A stretch of DNA of 64,000 nucleotides from Diplosphaera chodatii (GCA_032358165.1 JAALGY010000034.1:806001-870000); one strand, 5' to 3'; positions 33,798-50,290 are shown, counted from the first letter of the stretch. Numbers and translations are program-made. Notes: generated from the sequence alone by a model not told the origin.

Positions 33798-35918
33798 ATG
33801 GCAGGCGCTGTGGCTGGCTTCACAGCGCAGGGGTGCCATATCTGTAACCGGGCATCCCTGCCGCTGCGCAGGCAGATCACCTCACTCAGCCCGCTGGTAT
33901 CGCGCAATTGCAGGCTACCAAAGAGCAGAAGCTGTGCTGCAACAGTCCAAGCAGAGATCTCCGCAAACGGAGGGCCCCAGCCACAATCGGCACTGCCGCA
34001 GCTCCCACAAAAGGCAGAGCGTTACCAGCGAGACCTCAGCCAAGCCGACAAGAACCGCTGGCGCAAGGCCAGCCAGCAGCTTGGGAAAGGCATCACAGTG
34101 GTGACCATCGGGCGGGCTGGCATCACCGATAACACACTCATCTCGTTGGGCGACGCGCTTGCCGGCAATGAGCTGGTCAAGGTGTGCGGTCAGGACAGTG
34201 CCATGAGCGTCCGTGTGAAGCAGACCGGCGGCTGCTGCTGACCCCTGTCCTTCTCGTTCCACGCTCATGACATACCCTGGCATGTCAACAAATCCTTCCA
34301 TGCTGAGCAGGTGCGCATCGGTGGCGGCTGCGATCTTGACATGGACAAGGTGGCGGAGGTGCTGACCGCAGGCACTGACAGCATCTGCGTGCATTCCATC
34401 GGCTACACGCTGACATTATACAGGTACTTTGTTAGTCACTCCCGCATGCGCGGCACAGCTGCAGCGTGTGGCCACTGCTGCCATGGCACGATACACACCC
34501 GAAGTGCAGGCGAACTGGAGGTGGTGGCCGCGGTGGCTCCTAACACTGATGCATGGCTTTTATGCAGGGACTGCGCGCTGCCGCGCCCTTTGACCAGCCT
34601 GCCGGAGGGCTTTGTACCACGTGAGCTGCAGGACCGCCTCACTCCACAGCAGGTGCAAGCGACTGGCGGAATTTGTCGCCCAATCCTCAGCATGTCATGC
34701 CCTGGCCCGTGACACGGTGCGCTGGCTTGATCTGTGACAGCAGTGCTGCTGCAGATAACGCTTGTGTTGACGATGCAGATGCGGGAGGCTGCTCGGCGCA
34801 GGCGTGTTGGAAGACTTAGGGCGGCAGAAGCCAAAGTCATGGCAGCACGGCCGCCTGCTTTTGATGTGGTGCGTTTCTAACTCCACAGACATACAGTGCT
34901 GTCATCCTTCAGCAGGCATGCTTGACGACTAGTCGATGCCCAACCCATGAATTCCTGGCTGCTGCTCACAGGTTGTGCCGCCGTCTAGTGATGCGAGCCC
35001 TGATCCGCAGCAGTCAAGGCCAGGCAGTGCCAAGAGCCTGAGCATTGCAGCACTGGTGGCCTCGCTTGCAATCAGCCAGGGTCAGTACCATCCTGTAACT
35101 AGTCACCAGCAGTCAAATTTCACCATCTGTCAAACTGTCATGTTGCTGCAACTCTCAATGGCCATGTTTACATGCAGCATGGCCAATGGACGCAGCAGAG
35201 CCGCACAGCCTGTTGGCAGCCGCCGGCAACCCAGCCGTCCTGCGTGGCATACAGCGGTTGGACGCCAGCGGTGCGGGTGCCCAGGCAGAGGACCAGGGCC
35301 CGCCACCGACACAGGGCCAGCGGCAGACCACCAAACTCCAGGTCATCCGAGATATCATGTTCACAAACTTCATGTGTACATGGCTCATGCAGCCCATGCC
35401 TGACCTGCAAGCTGGCAGGGCTTCTGAAACGGTCTGTGAGATATGTTTGCGCTGGAATGTTGCAGCAAATCCAGCAGCAGCTGCAACGCATCGGCACGCT
35501 GGTGGGCATCAAGCAGTACGACTCCGCGCGAATGCAACTGCGCGAGGGGCCGACCTCTGGTTTGCGGCGCACGCTGCGTGAAACGGAGAATGACTTCGTG
35601 GGTGTCAGTGACACAGTGAGTCCTTCGCGATATCATATATCACACGCCTTGCTGTCCTGGTTTGCCTGTGTAGCATGCTACCACAGCACCCACCTCTCCT
35701 GCTCGCTTCTGCATCCTGCCTTGCTGCTCAGGCACCTGCACACTAAGTGAAATGTGCTACTATCCCTCGTTCTGTAGATGGTGAAGGAGGCGATTGGTGA
35801 TATTGAGCGGTTAGACGGAGCGCTCAAGCGCCAGGAGGGAGACAATGCGGTTGCGCTGGCCAAGCAGGCACAAAAGGACATTGGTGCGGTGACAGACGTG
35901 TTGGCGGCCAGCGACTGA
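33798..35918 (+). CDS. CRM (YhbY-like) domain protein, probably plastid; C-terminal helical extension
   Basis: Eight exons join in phase: 33798-34181, 34311-34423, 34568-34652, 34779-34868, 34972-35080, 35178-35341, 35466-35615 and 35778-35918 (TGA), giving 411 residues. An Arg/Ser-rich leader suggests a transit peptide. The CRM RNA-binding domain follows: ASQQLGKGITVVTIGRAGIT and ALAGNELVKV, then VRIGGG and ICVHSIGYTLTLYR (about 34070-34423). Plant CRM proteins bind plastid or mitochondrial intron RNA or pre-rRNA, so an organellar RNA role is likely. After the domain come a basic exon (MREAARRRRVGR), a hydrophobic stretch (SLSIAALVASLAISQ, about 35035) and a helical end (DIERLDGALKRQEG). The hydrophobic stretch looks like a thylakoid signal, so exons 4-8 could instead be a second gene for a lumen protein. 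The unbroken phase favours one gene but does not prove it. Confidence 0.75.
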
Positions 35919-36359
35919 GTCCGTTGATGTTGTTAGTTGAGTGATTTGCACCACAAAGAGGTCAGATCAAGGTGAAATTGCAAGTCGCTCGAGAAAGGAG
36001 ATGGATACATGAGCATGTGCTTCTCGAACGGTTAAGCCTTAATTGATACAGGGCTTTTGACGACGACAGTCGTCAGATAGGGATTGGGTGATTGGAAGCT
36101 GCAAAGAAAGTTAGGGTGGGCTGTAGCAGAAATTTAGGGCCAGCCTGTATGCTTGTTGTTGTGCACACAGCAGCTGCATCACTCATTCACAGTCCGTTTG
36201 ATTCACTTGGAACGCTGGCAGGCTGTCTACAGGCACTCACAAGCGTTCGGATCAAAATCAAAGTGATCTGAAGCCTCTGTCTGTGGTGCAACAGACCGAC
36301 TTCTCAAGTTACACAGCCACAACCCACCCTCTCACTGATCTGTGGTGAATAAGACCGTA
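35919..36359. promoter_or_regulatory. Intergenic region upstream of phosphoglucomutase
   Basis: About 440 bp between the CRM-gene stop and the phosphoglucomutase start on the same strand. It must hold the 3' end of one gene and the promoter of the next. No certain TATA box or known motif was identified. Confidence 0.4.
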
Positions 36360-40632
<4,273 letters not shown>

Positions 40633-40892
40633 ATGAGCAGCGGTTGACTAAAGACTGTTGCGGAAGCATGCAAGTTGATACTGCCAAGACTTATGCTTTT
40701 CAGACTGAGAAAATACAGACTTTGGACTGTCGGGCGTCTGGTGCTCAAGCAAGGTTTAAAAGAGTGTCCTTTCAAGTACGAGGATCTACTGACTAGCTTC
40801 ACCAAATCTGCACAGTGCAATGTATACTTCACCACTGCAGACACCATCCCGCTTGCACAGGATCCCCCTTACTGCTCCCCTGCTTGGGGTCT

Positions 40893-43800
40893 TCAGTCTT
40901 GCTCATCCTGCATGTGTCGTGAAGTATTTACAGCTTTCAGGCGTGCACCAGACGACAACGTTGGATGGGCCTGTGGTACCAAGGTTTTTGCACACCATAC
41001 CATCATTGGCAGCGGACAGGAAGGTCTACAAAACGTAAAGGTCGTGGGTGACTCACGTAGGTGGGGTCGACGGCGCCGACCATAAGCTTGACCAGCCACA
41101 GCTCGGGAGTCAGTGTTACACCCTGCGCGCCGCCAGGCATACACGAGATGTGATGCGATGTTCTGACAGGTAACTGAGACCGCTTGCACCGTGTGGAAGG
41201 TGGGGTAAGGGGGTCAACATGTGGGACCTTCCTGATGGGACATATCAGTCTGCCTTCCCACCTTTCGTGCATACTCCTCGGCCTCCAGCTCGTAGTAGCT
41301 GCAATGCAGGACAGCATGGTGAAAGTGGTATCACACCAATATCAATCATGTCATGCATCTGCAGATGGCGACGGTGAAATGCAGCAGCCACACTAACTCC
41401 AGCAGGAGATGTGCGTACGAGGTAGCATCCACCATTTTCTGCAGGCAGCCAGATCAAGTTGTTAGACAGCTGCGCGACTTGCTGCATAGTTGCAGCAGTG
41501 AGCGAGCGACTATAGCGTGGCGCTTGCAGTGATGCTGCACACAGATCGTGCATGCTGGCAGTGGTGTTTGACATAGCATTCAGACAGATTTAGACAGCCC
41601 ATGGAGCACGCACCCCGATCTCAGGGTCCCTGCAGAGATGTGAAGGCAAGCTTGTTTGCTGTTGCTGACATGTTCGGTTATCAAGCCAACGAAAGAGTTC
41701 GCAACACCAAAGTCACGCAGTAGCATCACATCGCAACTCACCTGTCCAGCGTGCCCAGGAAGGCCTGAGCCTTCTGATCCTGCAGTACAATGACCACATC
41801 ACATCAGATATGAGCAGGCCATCAAACTTGATGTGTGCGATCTGATGTATACATAGAAACAGAAACAGCTGACATCAGACGAGGACGCCTCGAAGCACAG
41901 TCGTGCGCGGGATGAAGACAGCCAATTGCAGCAGCACCTTGCCGACTTGGGCAAACTCAAATGCCACGGCACCAGGTCCATATCGTGAGTTGCCCACCAG
42001 ATTCTGCGACCATTGCATCCTCAGCTGAGGGCAGTGAGGAGGTTGGGAAGCAGCATGGCATCGCCTGACACTGGTCAGGCATGCCTGTAGACAACACAAG
42101 CACACGGACATCAGCCTAGCAGCTTTTCGGCACGGCACCTTGGCGCCCTTGATAGCATTTGCCACGCTCATCGGCGGCTCTCCTGTGGGCTCGCCATCTT
42201 ATGAGCAGCAGCACAGCATGGTCATTCGTCTACCCGTGCTCAATAAACTCAGCACTGACAGGCCACATTTATTCACAGCGCTGCATGCAGGGCCTGGAAG
42301 CGTCAGCCAGTCACACACCTGTGATGACAATGACCAGGATGGGCTTCTGCAGCGTCTGCGACTGCACGCCCTGTGCCACGAACGGCCGGATGACCTTTGC
42401 ATCCAGCATCGTGCCCAGTGGCTGCACACAGAATAGCAGCACACCGGTCTGCAGCTGGTGTGCATGTGGTCAGTGCGGTCGTGCTGCAGCACGAATCATG
42501 ACAGCACATTGCCTAGGCAGCTGAGCACATGCTGGATGCAATCTGCAGCTTACCGTGAGGCCATTGAACTGGACTTGCTGCACAAGATTGGCAGCAGACA
42601 CAGTGTCTCTGATGCCGTTGCCCTCCACGTTGCAGTTCTGCATCCCAGACATAGGTAAGCTGGTGCATACTGTGCCCAGCTGTGGGGTGATCATACATGG
42701 GTACAGCATCCTGCAAAACAGCTCGGCTGCACGGTGCCACCTTGGACAGCAGGTGTCCGCACCATGAAGCGTATGACGATGCCGTCATCGTCAAACAGCG
42801 TGGCGACCTCAGCGACACGCCCCAGGATGAGCTGCACATGACATGGTCCCATTGACACGAGTGCAGGCACAGCAAAGCTGCCAAAAGATTTGACTCCAGA
42901 CAGCAACGACTGTGGTGGACCGAAGTGCCGGCAACTGCGCATGCAGCTGACCTTGAGGTCATTGATGCGCTCGCCGCCCTCCTCGAACACCATCGACCCC
43001 GAGTCATCTGCAATGTGCCAGAGGCACTTTTGAAACGACATCTGAAACGACAATAACCTATTTGCACATGCTCGAGTGAACAACAAGGTGCAGGCCCGTG
43101 GTAACGATGACACTGAGGCAAATAGCGTGAGGCACCTGCAAAGATGACGATGTCTGCGTGGCAGGAGACAGGTGTGTCAGAGGGATGTCAGGCCACGAGC
43201 TGAGACAGAGACTGTGGAACAGCTTGCACACGTCCTCATGCAGTGCACCACCGTCTGTGATCCACAGCGCACCGTAAAGTGCAAGGGTTGCAAGGTCTGT
43301 GGCCAGCTCCACCGGCTGCATTTGGTGGGCAGCTATGCATTCTCAGCAAGCATCAGATGCATTGTGCGAACCTCTGCAACTGATGATGCTGCATGCAGTG
43401 GTGATATGCCGCCAGAAGCCTTGGCACAGTTGCAGGCAATCAGTTGCAGGCAGCAGCCCACCATGTTCCACTTGGCGGCCAGAGACTTGAAGTCCACACG
43501 GTCCAGCTTGGCATTTACTGCCTGCAGCGCTTGCGGTGGGTAGAACGCCTCAAGCCTGCAGTGGAGCTGAGGATGGTGTCGCAACTTCGTCTCGTGGAAA
43601 TCTGTGCTTGTCATGGATGTGGTAGCATGTCTGCGATAGACAGCAGGTCAACCCCCTTGCGGTGTTCAACCACCCCGACCTCATGCACCTGTTGATCTGC
43701 ACCATCTTCTGCAGCTTGGACTGCAGCAGGCCGCTCATGCCGCCGCCCTGGCCACCCGGCGCGCCCCCAAAGCCGCCTGGAGCGCCCATCCCCCCGGGCT

Positions 43801-44861
43801 GCTGCCCTGGTGCGCCAAATTGCCCCGGCTGCTGCCCGGGCGCGCCAGACCCGCCGGGCTGCTGTCCCAGTGCGCCCATGCCCCCGGGCTGCTGCCCCTG
43901 AGCGCCATACTCGCTGTACTTCTGACCCTGCTGCGGGGGACCGCCGAAGCCGCCCGGCTGCTGCTGCCCCTGCTGCTGCGCCTGTGGGGGCTGACCGTAG
44001 GGGGAATGTTGCGCCTGCCCCGGAAAACCCCCAGGGCGGGGGCCACCGGGCGGAGCCTGGCCGGGGAACCCGCCCGGGTAGCCCTGCGTCATGCCAGCGG
44101 TGTGTCGGCGCAGTGCACTCTCGTGCACGCTTTGCGGCAGGCAGGGCATGCCACACGCTTGTGGCGGGACATCAACACCACGCAGATGATGCCAAATGGA
44201 GGAGCTGACAGGCTGCATGCACCACTGAGATCCGTCTCACCTGCTGGCCTGGGGGACGCTGCTGCGGGTATCCACCAGGAGCACCTCCAGGCGGCGGTGC
44301 TGCAGTGCAACGATGTAGAAGGCTTTGCTACCGCAGCGAACTTTGGGCGAACCCTGTGGCATCAAGGCTGCAGGGTAGGGCCTCATGCAGCGGGTCCCGC
44401 TGCAACAAGACGGCACGGCACAGCGCAGCTGCATGCATGTGTAGTCGATCTGCAGAGCTATGCAGCGAACGACTGCGCGCGAGAGTGGGACTTGGTGTCG
44501 GAGAAATGCTGCACTTGGGAAGCAGGTGCAGCCGTGCTTGCGGCAGCAGAGCGATGCGCGCAATGCTCCGACAAGCACAGACGTCTGTTTCGCTCAAGGT
44601 CCTCGTGCAGCGCGCAGGACTGCCAATGCAAGGGTGGCAAACGCGCTGATGACGCAGAGGTGATCTGACTCGCTGCTTGACTCTGCAAGCTGCCTTGTGG
44701 GGTGGTACGTACGTACGAGAGTGCTTCAAAAGCTATAATGTGACATGTGGGCCTGTGCATGCATGCGCGACGTTGGCACAGAACCTCAGCAACAACATAA
44801 ACAAACCTCCCATGCCTCCGGCCCCGCTGCTGGCCGCATTGATCTTGGACGCCAGACCCAT
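40893..44861 (-). CDS. vWA-domain protein with Gly/Pro/Gln-rich N-terminus (copy 1)
   Basis: Eighteen exons join in phase to 430 residues: 44861-44807, 44299-44241, 44083-43689, 43555-43462, 43315-43273, 43153-43136, 43007-42952, 42831-42763, 42637-42554, 42421-42319, 42197-42139, 42003-41938, 41779-41742, 41629-41614, 41438-41419, 41298-41262, 41122-41057 and 40907-40893. The N-terminus has GQQPGGMGAP-type repeats. Then come a conserved helical region (LLQSKLQKMVQIN, EAFYPPQALQAV) and a von Willebrand A domain: DIVIFADDSGSM carries the MIDAS D-x-S-x-S, then ATLFDDDGI, TPLGTMLDAK, VIVITDGEPT and YGPGAVAFEFAQVG. Related proteins occur in fungi and amoebae as uncharacterised cytosolic vWA proteins. 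Function is unknown; metal-dependent protein binding is the usual vWA role. It is a paralogue of the adjacent plus-strand gene. Confidence 0.88.
43740..43990 (-). repeat. GQQPGG(M/S/Q) coding repeat
   Basis: Imperfect repeats of about 30 bp inside the first large exon of the minus-strand vWA gene, read as GxxGQQPGG units. Low-complexity coding sequence, comparable in place but not in motif to the repeat of the paralogue. Confidence 0.8.
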
Positions 44862-45325
44862 GTTGACGATGCTTGCTGTAGGCACGTAGTTCGTGCAACG
44901 TTGTCGGCCTGAAAATTATCAAGTGCACGGACAGCAAGCGGGCTCTGCGACAGGGGGCATTAGCCGAATCATGACCTCATCGCTCCCACGAAGCTGCAAT
45001 GGCACATTTGCACTTCCCGGCACGGTGCCGTGTATTCAGATCCCGCGAGAGATCCTGCTCACGGTGCAGCGGTGTGCAGCGTAGCTTTCGTGTGCGTTGT
45101 GTCCAGTTGGTGTGCCCAAAAAAACCCGAGTTCGTCCTCGCCTGCATCTTGTGCAGCTCAAGCGACCGACATGTGCGTGGGTGAATCCGTGCATCCTTGC
45201 TCACAGTGGCGTATAAAGCGTCGTATAAACGTGCATATGAGCACACGCTGGGAATTGCGATCATCCCCTCTCACTTTGCCGGTGCCGGATGTGCCGTCAT
45301 GGGTGGTTTGGACTTGGTCATGCAG
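44862..45325. promoter_or_regulatory. Shared 5' region between divergent vWA paralogues
   Basis: The minus-strand copy starts at 44861 and the plus-strand copy has its second exon at 45326, so about 460 bp must hold both promoters and exon 1 of the plus copy. No certain core-promoter motif was identified. Confidence 0.5.
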
Positions 45326-47859
45326 GGGCCTGGCATCCAAGATACAGCAATCGGGCGGGGCCCCTCCTGCCGGAGGCCCACCGCCGCAACCGGGATTCTT
45401 CGCGCCGCCACAACAGTTTGGCGCACCTCAGCCGGGGTATGGAGCGCCGCCGCAGCAGGGCTATAATCCGCCGCAGCAGGGCTATAATCCGCAGCAGGGC
45501 TATAACCCGCAGCAGGGCTATAATCCGCAGCAGGGCTATCATCCGCAGCAGGGCTATAATCCGCCGCAGCAGGGCTATAATCCCCCCTCTGGCTATGGGG
45601 GCCCGCCTGTGCAGGGCTCGGGGGACTTTGCGCCGCTGCTGCAGACGAAGCTGCACCAGATCATCACCGCCAACAACCTGCAGGTGCCCAGCCCCAAGTT
45701 GCCTGAGCATCCCTTGAGCTGGCATGACCCAGGGCGCAATGTTTCCCCCTCACACTCACATCGCCTGTTGTCCCCTGCGCCTGCAGCCCTTCTACCCGCC
45801 GCAGGCCGTGCAGGCCGTGCTGCAGCGCCTCGCCGCGGTCGACTTCAGGTGACCTGCTTCAACAGCCACCTGGGCGGTAGGCGCAACCGGATATCACCGC
45901 GGTCTAGATCGGAAGTGATTTGCTGTGCTGGCCATGCCAGGTCGCTGGCGGCGCGCTGGAACATGCCCACGGAGCTGGCGGTGGACCTGGCGGCGCTCAG
46001 CCTGTACGACATCATCATATATGCTGGTGGGCACTGGGTCGCAGGTCATCGCAGGCTGTGCAGCTTGATGAGCCAAACTTGCTGCATGCCTGCACATCTG
46101 ACCAGTGGTTTTGGCACTGGTTGCGCTGCTGGCAGCTGCAATGGGCAGCGTGATGACCGGAGTATTCATGACGTTCTGCTGAACAACAACAGATGACAGC
46201 ACCTCCATGAAGTACGCCGACAAGGGCGAGCGCATTGACGACCTGCGCCTCATTCTGGAGCGCGTTGCCGAGGTGAGCGCAAGATGCATTGCTGCCACCT
46301 GATATAGCGCAACACTGCACCAGCAAATCCTTCAGATATCATCGATTTTGCCGGGAGATACATGGGCCAAGATGAGGCTGGAGCTGTAACACTAGTCCTT
46401 CTGCCAGCAGGTGGCGACACTGTTCGATGCTGATGGCATCAGCATCCGCGCAATGAACCACCCCTCGACTGGTGACAACATCCGCTCATCCGCAGGAGCT
46501 GCGCAGTATGTTGCTGGCCTCAAGTTCTCGGGCCTGTGAGCAGATCTCCTTCTGGGATGCTTATTCCTCAAAACGAGCAACTTGCCAGTGTGCAGATGCT
46601 CAGCAAGTCAGGCCGAACAATAGGAGTCCAAGCTCCCTGCTGTTGCACCGAGGAAAGAGGCATGGCAACAGCGGCGCATACCACTGGGTGTTAAACAAAT
46701 CTCTCTGATGCTGCTGGCAGGACGCCGCTGGGCACTCAGATGGACGCCAAGATCCTGCAGCCTTTCTTCTACCAGCGGCTGAAGACACGCACCATGCAGA
46801 AGCCCATCCTCGTGATCACCATCACTGACGGAGGTGAGCCGTTGCAGCCGAGAGTGAGGCTCCTCAGCTTATCGGTGCAACTCACCCTGATGTGCTGCAT
46901 CCATGGCCACCTGCAGAGCCGACGCAGGAGCCAGAAGACCGTATCTATGCAGTCATCCGCCATGCAAAGGAGGTGCGGTCGGCTGTCAACTCGTCTCCAC
47001 ACTGTTATGACCAGCAACCCTGGCACAAATAAAAGCCACAAAGGCTCTCCACCTACCTAATTTTCTATGATATTTTTCAGACGGCGCAGCGGTCGCAGTA
47101 TGGCCCTGGTGCAGTGGCATTCGAATTTGCACAGGTGGGCAGTATGCTGCGCTGCCCCACTCCACTTCGAAGCTTCAGACACCTGAAATAGCCCAAAGAG
47201 CACCTGACACCGTTGAGCACATTGTCCAGCCTTCCCGCATCACCAGTGCAATTTTGGCGATCCTGTCAGCCCCGCAGGCAGGGTGGCTGACTGCGCCACA
47301 CTGCTCATGGCCTGCCAGGTGGGCAAGGACATGGAGGCGCAGGCCTTCCTGGGGCGCATGGACAGCGACCCGCTGATCGGTGCGCAACTGGTCTTGGACT
47401 CCGACTGGAATGCCGCAAAGTGCTCAGCAAACAAGGGCAGCACCGTGTGCAAGTAGATGGAAAGGGAGCGTGTGGTGCTCTTGGTGTCCTACTGGAATGT
47501 CCCAACGTGTCCTGCGAACAAGGGTAGCACCGTGTGCACAAGCGTGCCAAAGGAGCGTGTCGTGCATGCCGCTAATCAGATCGTGCTATTCTTCGTGTGC
47601 AGGCCGGCACGTGGACGCGACCAGCTACTATGAGCTGGAGGCGGAGGAATACAAGCGCAAGGGTGTGACACTGACCCCCGAGCTTTGGCTCGTCAAGCTC
47701 ATGGTCGGCGCGATCGACCCCACGTAAGCTGTGGCTGCCAGGCGTGCCGTGTGCTGCCTGTAGCACGGGGAGCGGGCTGCGAAGTCGTCACGAGGGGGTG
47801 CGCAGCTGACGCCTGTTCCCGTGCTGCGCAGGTATGATGAGCAGGACGAGGGACACTGA
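45326..47859 (+). CDS. vWA-domain protein with QQGYNP repeats (copy 2; first exon not found)
   Basis: Exons in phase: 45326-45683, 45787-45848, 45941-46026, 46193-46272, 46411-46505, 46721-46833, 46917-46972, 47081-47134, 47319-47379, 47603-47723 and 47832-47859 (TGA), about 371 residues. The first coding exon must lie just upstream and supply two bases of phase; the minus-strand copy begins M-G-L-A-S-K and here exon 2 begins G-L-A-S-K. The domain order matches copy 1: repeat region, LLQTKLHQIITANNL, FYPPQAVQAVLQRL, IIYADDSTSM (MIDAS intact as D-x-S-x-S), TPLGTQMDAK, TITDGEPTQEPED, YGPGAVAFEFAQVG and the end YDEQDEGH. Several introns fall at the same sites as in copy 1, but segments that are separate tiny exons there are merged here. 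Function unknown. Confidence 0.85.
45456..45592 (+). repeat. 18-bp coding repeat, QQGYNP x about 7
   Basis: Tandem units of cagcagggctataatccg with small changes (one CAT for AAT) inside exon 2 of the plus-strand vWA gene. They encode a Gln/Gly/Tyr/Asn/Pro repeat, likely disordered. Confidence 0.9.
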
Positions 47860-48650
47860 ACACCCAGGAGCCGCCAGCGCTGATGTTGCCACAGCACTGC
47901 CTTTGCCCTGCGCACCGGTCAGCTACCGGGGAAGACAGGCGGCCCTGTGTTGCTGAAGTAATGCGCGCCTTGGAAGGCCAACACTGCAGCAGCTTTGAAG
48001 TATATCCGATGCACCCGTTAGCGCATCCTGTGCCCTGGCTTCAACCACGCAGTAGCAACATCCGACGTTATCTGCAGCCTTCTGGTGGCAGATGTTGCGG
48101 TGCCATTGTTGCTATGACTTGAGAGGCCGTTGCAGCATTTCGAGTCTTGGCAAGCCCTGCCCTGCAGCACTGACGACCAGGGATCCAGGGTCTTCACGCT
48201 CTGGCTCTTGATACAAACTGCACAGTGTACAGATAACAGCGTGACACGTGAAAAGCAGGAGAAGACTGTGAGTCCCTTTGATTCGCGTTGTGTGCTGTCA
48301 TTGCCGAATACACACTGCATCCACTGTACCTGGTGATCTGGGCTCGGAATTTGATAACGACAGCAAGAATGCCGCACAACAGCAATATACCTCCGTACAA
48401 CACAGTTTCAGCGCTGTGCAGGCCCGCAATCTGTCGATTTCGCAGCATGCTGCAGGAGCAGTAGATGCAACTTTCGGTGTTGTGCAGCGCCAGCTTGCGA
48501 TAGCGCAGCCAACAGCTGCAGTGTGTCGCCCACAACATACGTAGCGAGCGCTCGTGCATCGACCATCCTTGTCATGACTGAAAGCACGGTCCTGCGGTGA
48601 CACATCACGGCGGCGCACGGCACCCAACCAGCAGCTGAGGCGCACATCAG

Positions 48651-50290
48651 ATGGGTGACCTCACCAGCCTGCATGCCCAGGCCAGGCGGCTCATCGTGGC
48701 CTTACGCAGTGGGCTGGACCGCTTGGAAGCCCAGGAAGGGGTGGGTGGGACATTTGCCTCTGGACGCGCAGCGTTGCACAGTGCATCCGCAGCACTGCCG
48801 ATGCGTGTCCGGCACCTGCTGCCAACGGCTGTCACACTCTAGTGTGTACCTTCTGCAGATGCCGAAAGGCGCCGCCAATACAGCGCTAGCAAAGGATATG
48901 CAGAGCAAGCTGCTGGATCTGCAGGTTGCAATGATGTCCACCAGTATTTGTGTTGCGGTTTGTTGCTGTGTACATCAGCGTCGGCTGCCGACCACTTGAA
49001 CACTGTGCCATACCAGCATATGACTGCTGATTACAGAGGACGAGCAGGGAGATGGATGCAACGTTCCGCATGCAGTCCATGAGCAGCGCCGGCGGCGCAC
49101 AGCTGCTGGGGAAGCGGTGACCGTGCGCTGTGCGCTGTGTGCCTGCAGCCCGAATCTGCCGTTGTGCCCTTGCTGCGTGCAGTACATCGTGAGTTGCTGC
49201 ATGCCAGCATGTCTGCACATGGCGAGTACAAAGGTCACCTGCCAACATCGCACCAGCTGCATGTGTTGTGGCCCACAGGAAAGTGGAGCAGGTGGCAGAG
49301 GAGGCAGACCATCTGCGCACAGCATTTGAGCGACACACATCCAGGGAGCGCAGGTGCGCCTCGAGCAGTGCCTCAGCCTGCAATGCTGCGTACTTGCACA
49401 TGCTGAATGTATCCTCTGGAGAGGTGCCAGCTACATGGCACAGGAGAACGGCCGGGTGCATGTGCACGCAGAAAGCATCTGGAGGAGCAAGAACGCGCTG
49501 AGTTGCTGGCGCGGCGCTCCGGCGCACCCGACTGGCAGTCGGAGGTAAGCACCAGGGGCTGAGTTGGGGTGGTCAACACATTGCGATTGTCCGAGAGACG
49601 CCCAAATATGCGTCTGGATGTGAATCACGCTGAGCGGCAGGCTGGGGTGACAATGCCGATGATGCTTGCGTGGCACAGATGGCAGCGGAGGCGGCAGTGC
49701 GGGGCAGCGTCGGCACGAGCCGCCGCGTCCTGGATGAGGCCTACGAAACGGGGACCGCCATCCTGGGGTCGATGGCCGGACAGCGTGACACACTGAAGGT
49801 GCATCGCACGTGCTGTGCACACGTGGCTGTTGACCTGCCGCTGCGGGCACCCTGGCTGGCCGCCTCTCCTGTTCGAAGTGTTCAGAGCACTGCTCCCTAC
49901 GGGACTATTGCGCACGCATCGAGATGTGGGAAGCCATGCTCCTGTAGGCAGCACAGCGCAAGGCGCTGGATGTCATCAACAGCATCGGGCTGTCAGACTC
50001 ACTCCTGCGGGTGATTGATCGGCGGCAGCGCATGGACCGCTGGATCACATATGGTGGCATGGTGCGCTGTTCCGCACATGACACAGAGATGGCCCCAGCA
50101 AATGTTTCGACCATATGTCATGGCACCATCCGATACTAAACACCCTTGGACTGTGTGGGACACTACCCTTGATGAGTGAGACGTGGAGGTGCAGTGGTGC
50201 TGCGATTCAGTGTTGAAGGTGTACATCATGTGGTTGCAGGTGCTGGTGACTTGTTTCTTGTTTGGTTTGTGGTGGTGGCTGCGCCGGTAG
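48651..50290 (+). CDS. MEMB11: Membrin, Golgi Qb-SNARE
   Basis: Eight exons join in phase to 222 residues, the normal length of membrin: 48651-48740, 48859-48924, 49037-49116, 49279-49353, 49472-49544, 49679-49798, 49948-50061 and 50240-50290 (TAG). Membrin (GOSR2 in animals, MEMB11/12 in plants) is a cis-Golgi SNARE for ER-to-Golgi and intra-Golgi fusion. Seen in sequence: the N-terminal helical region (SLHAQARRLIVALRSGLDR), the middle block KVEQVAEEADHLRTAFERH and EEQERAELLARRS, and the SNARE motif from RRVLDEAYETGTAILGSM through RKALDVINSIGLSDSLLRVI. The last exon is a C-terminal membrane anchor (LVTCFLFGLWWWL). The anchor is short at about 14 residues before the terminal RR, with WITYGGM helping in front. 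Homology is strong along the whole length. Confidence 0.93.

Noticed and set aside
43820..44668. Plus-strand ORF of 282 codons opposite the vWA gene
   Set aside because: Antisense of the repeat-rich exon and introns of the minus-strand gene; no conserved blocks.
45030..45325. ATG at 45030 as the start of the plus-strand vWA gene
   Set aside because: The intervening read is Ser/Cys-rich and unlike the paralogue, whose N-terminus begins immediately before L-A-S-K. A small first exon plus intron is more likely.
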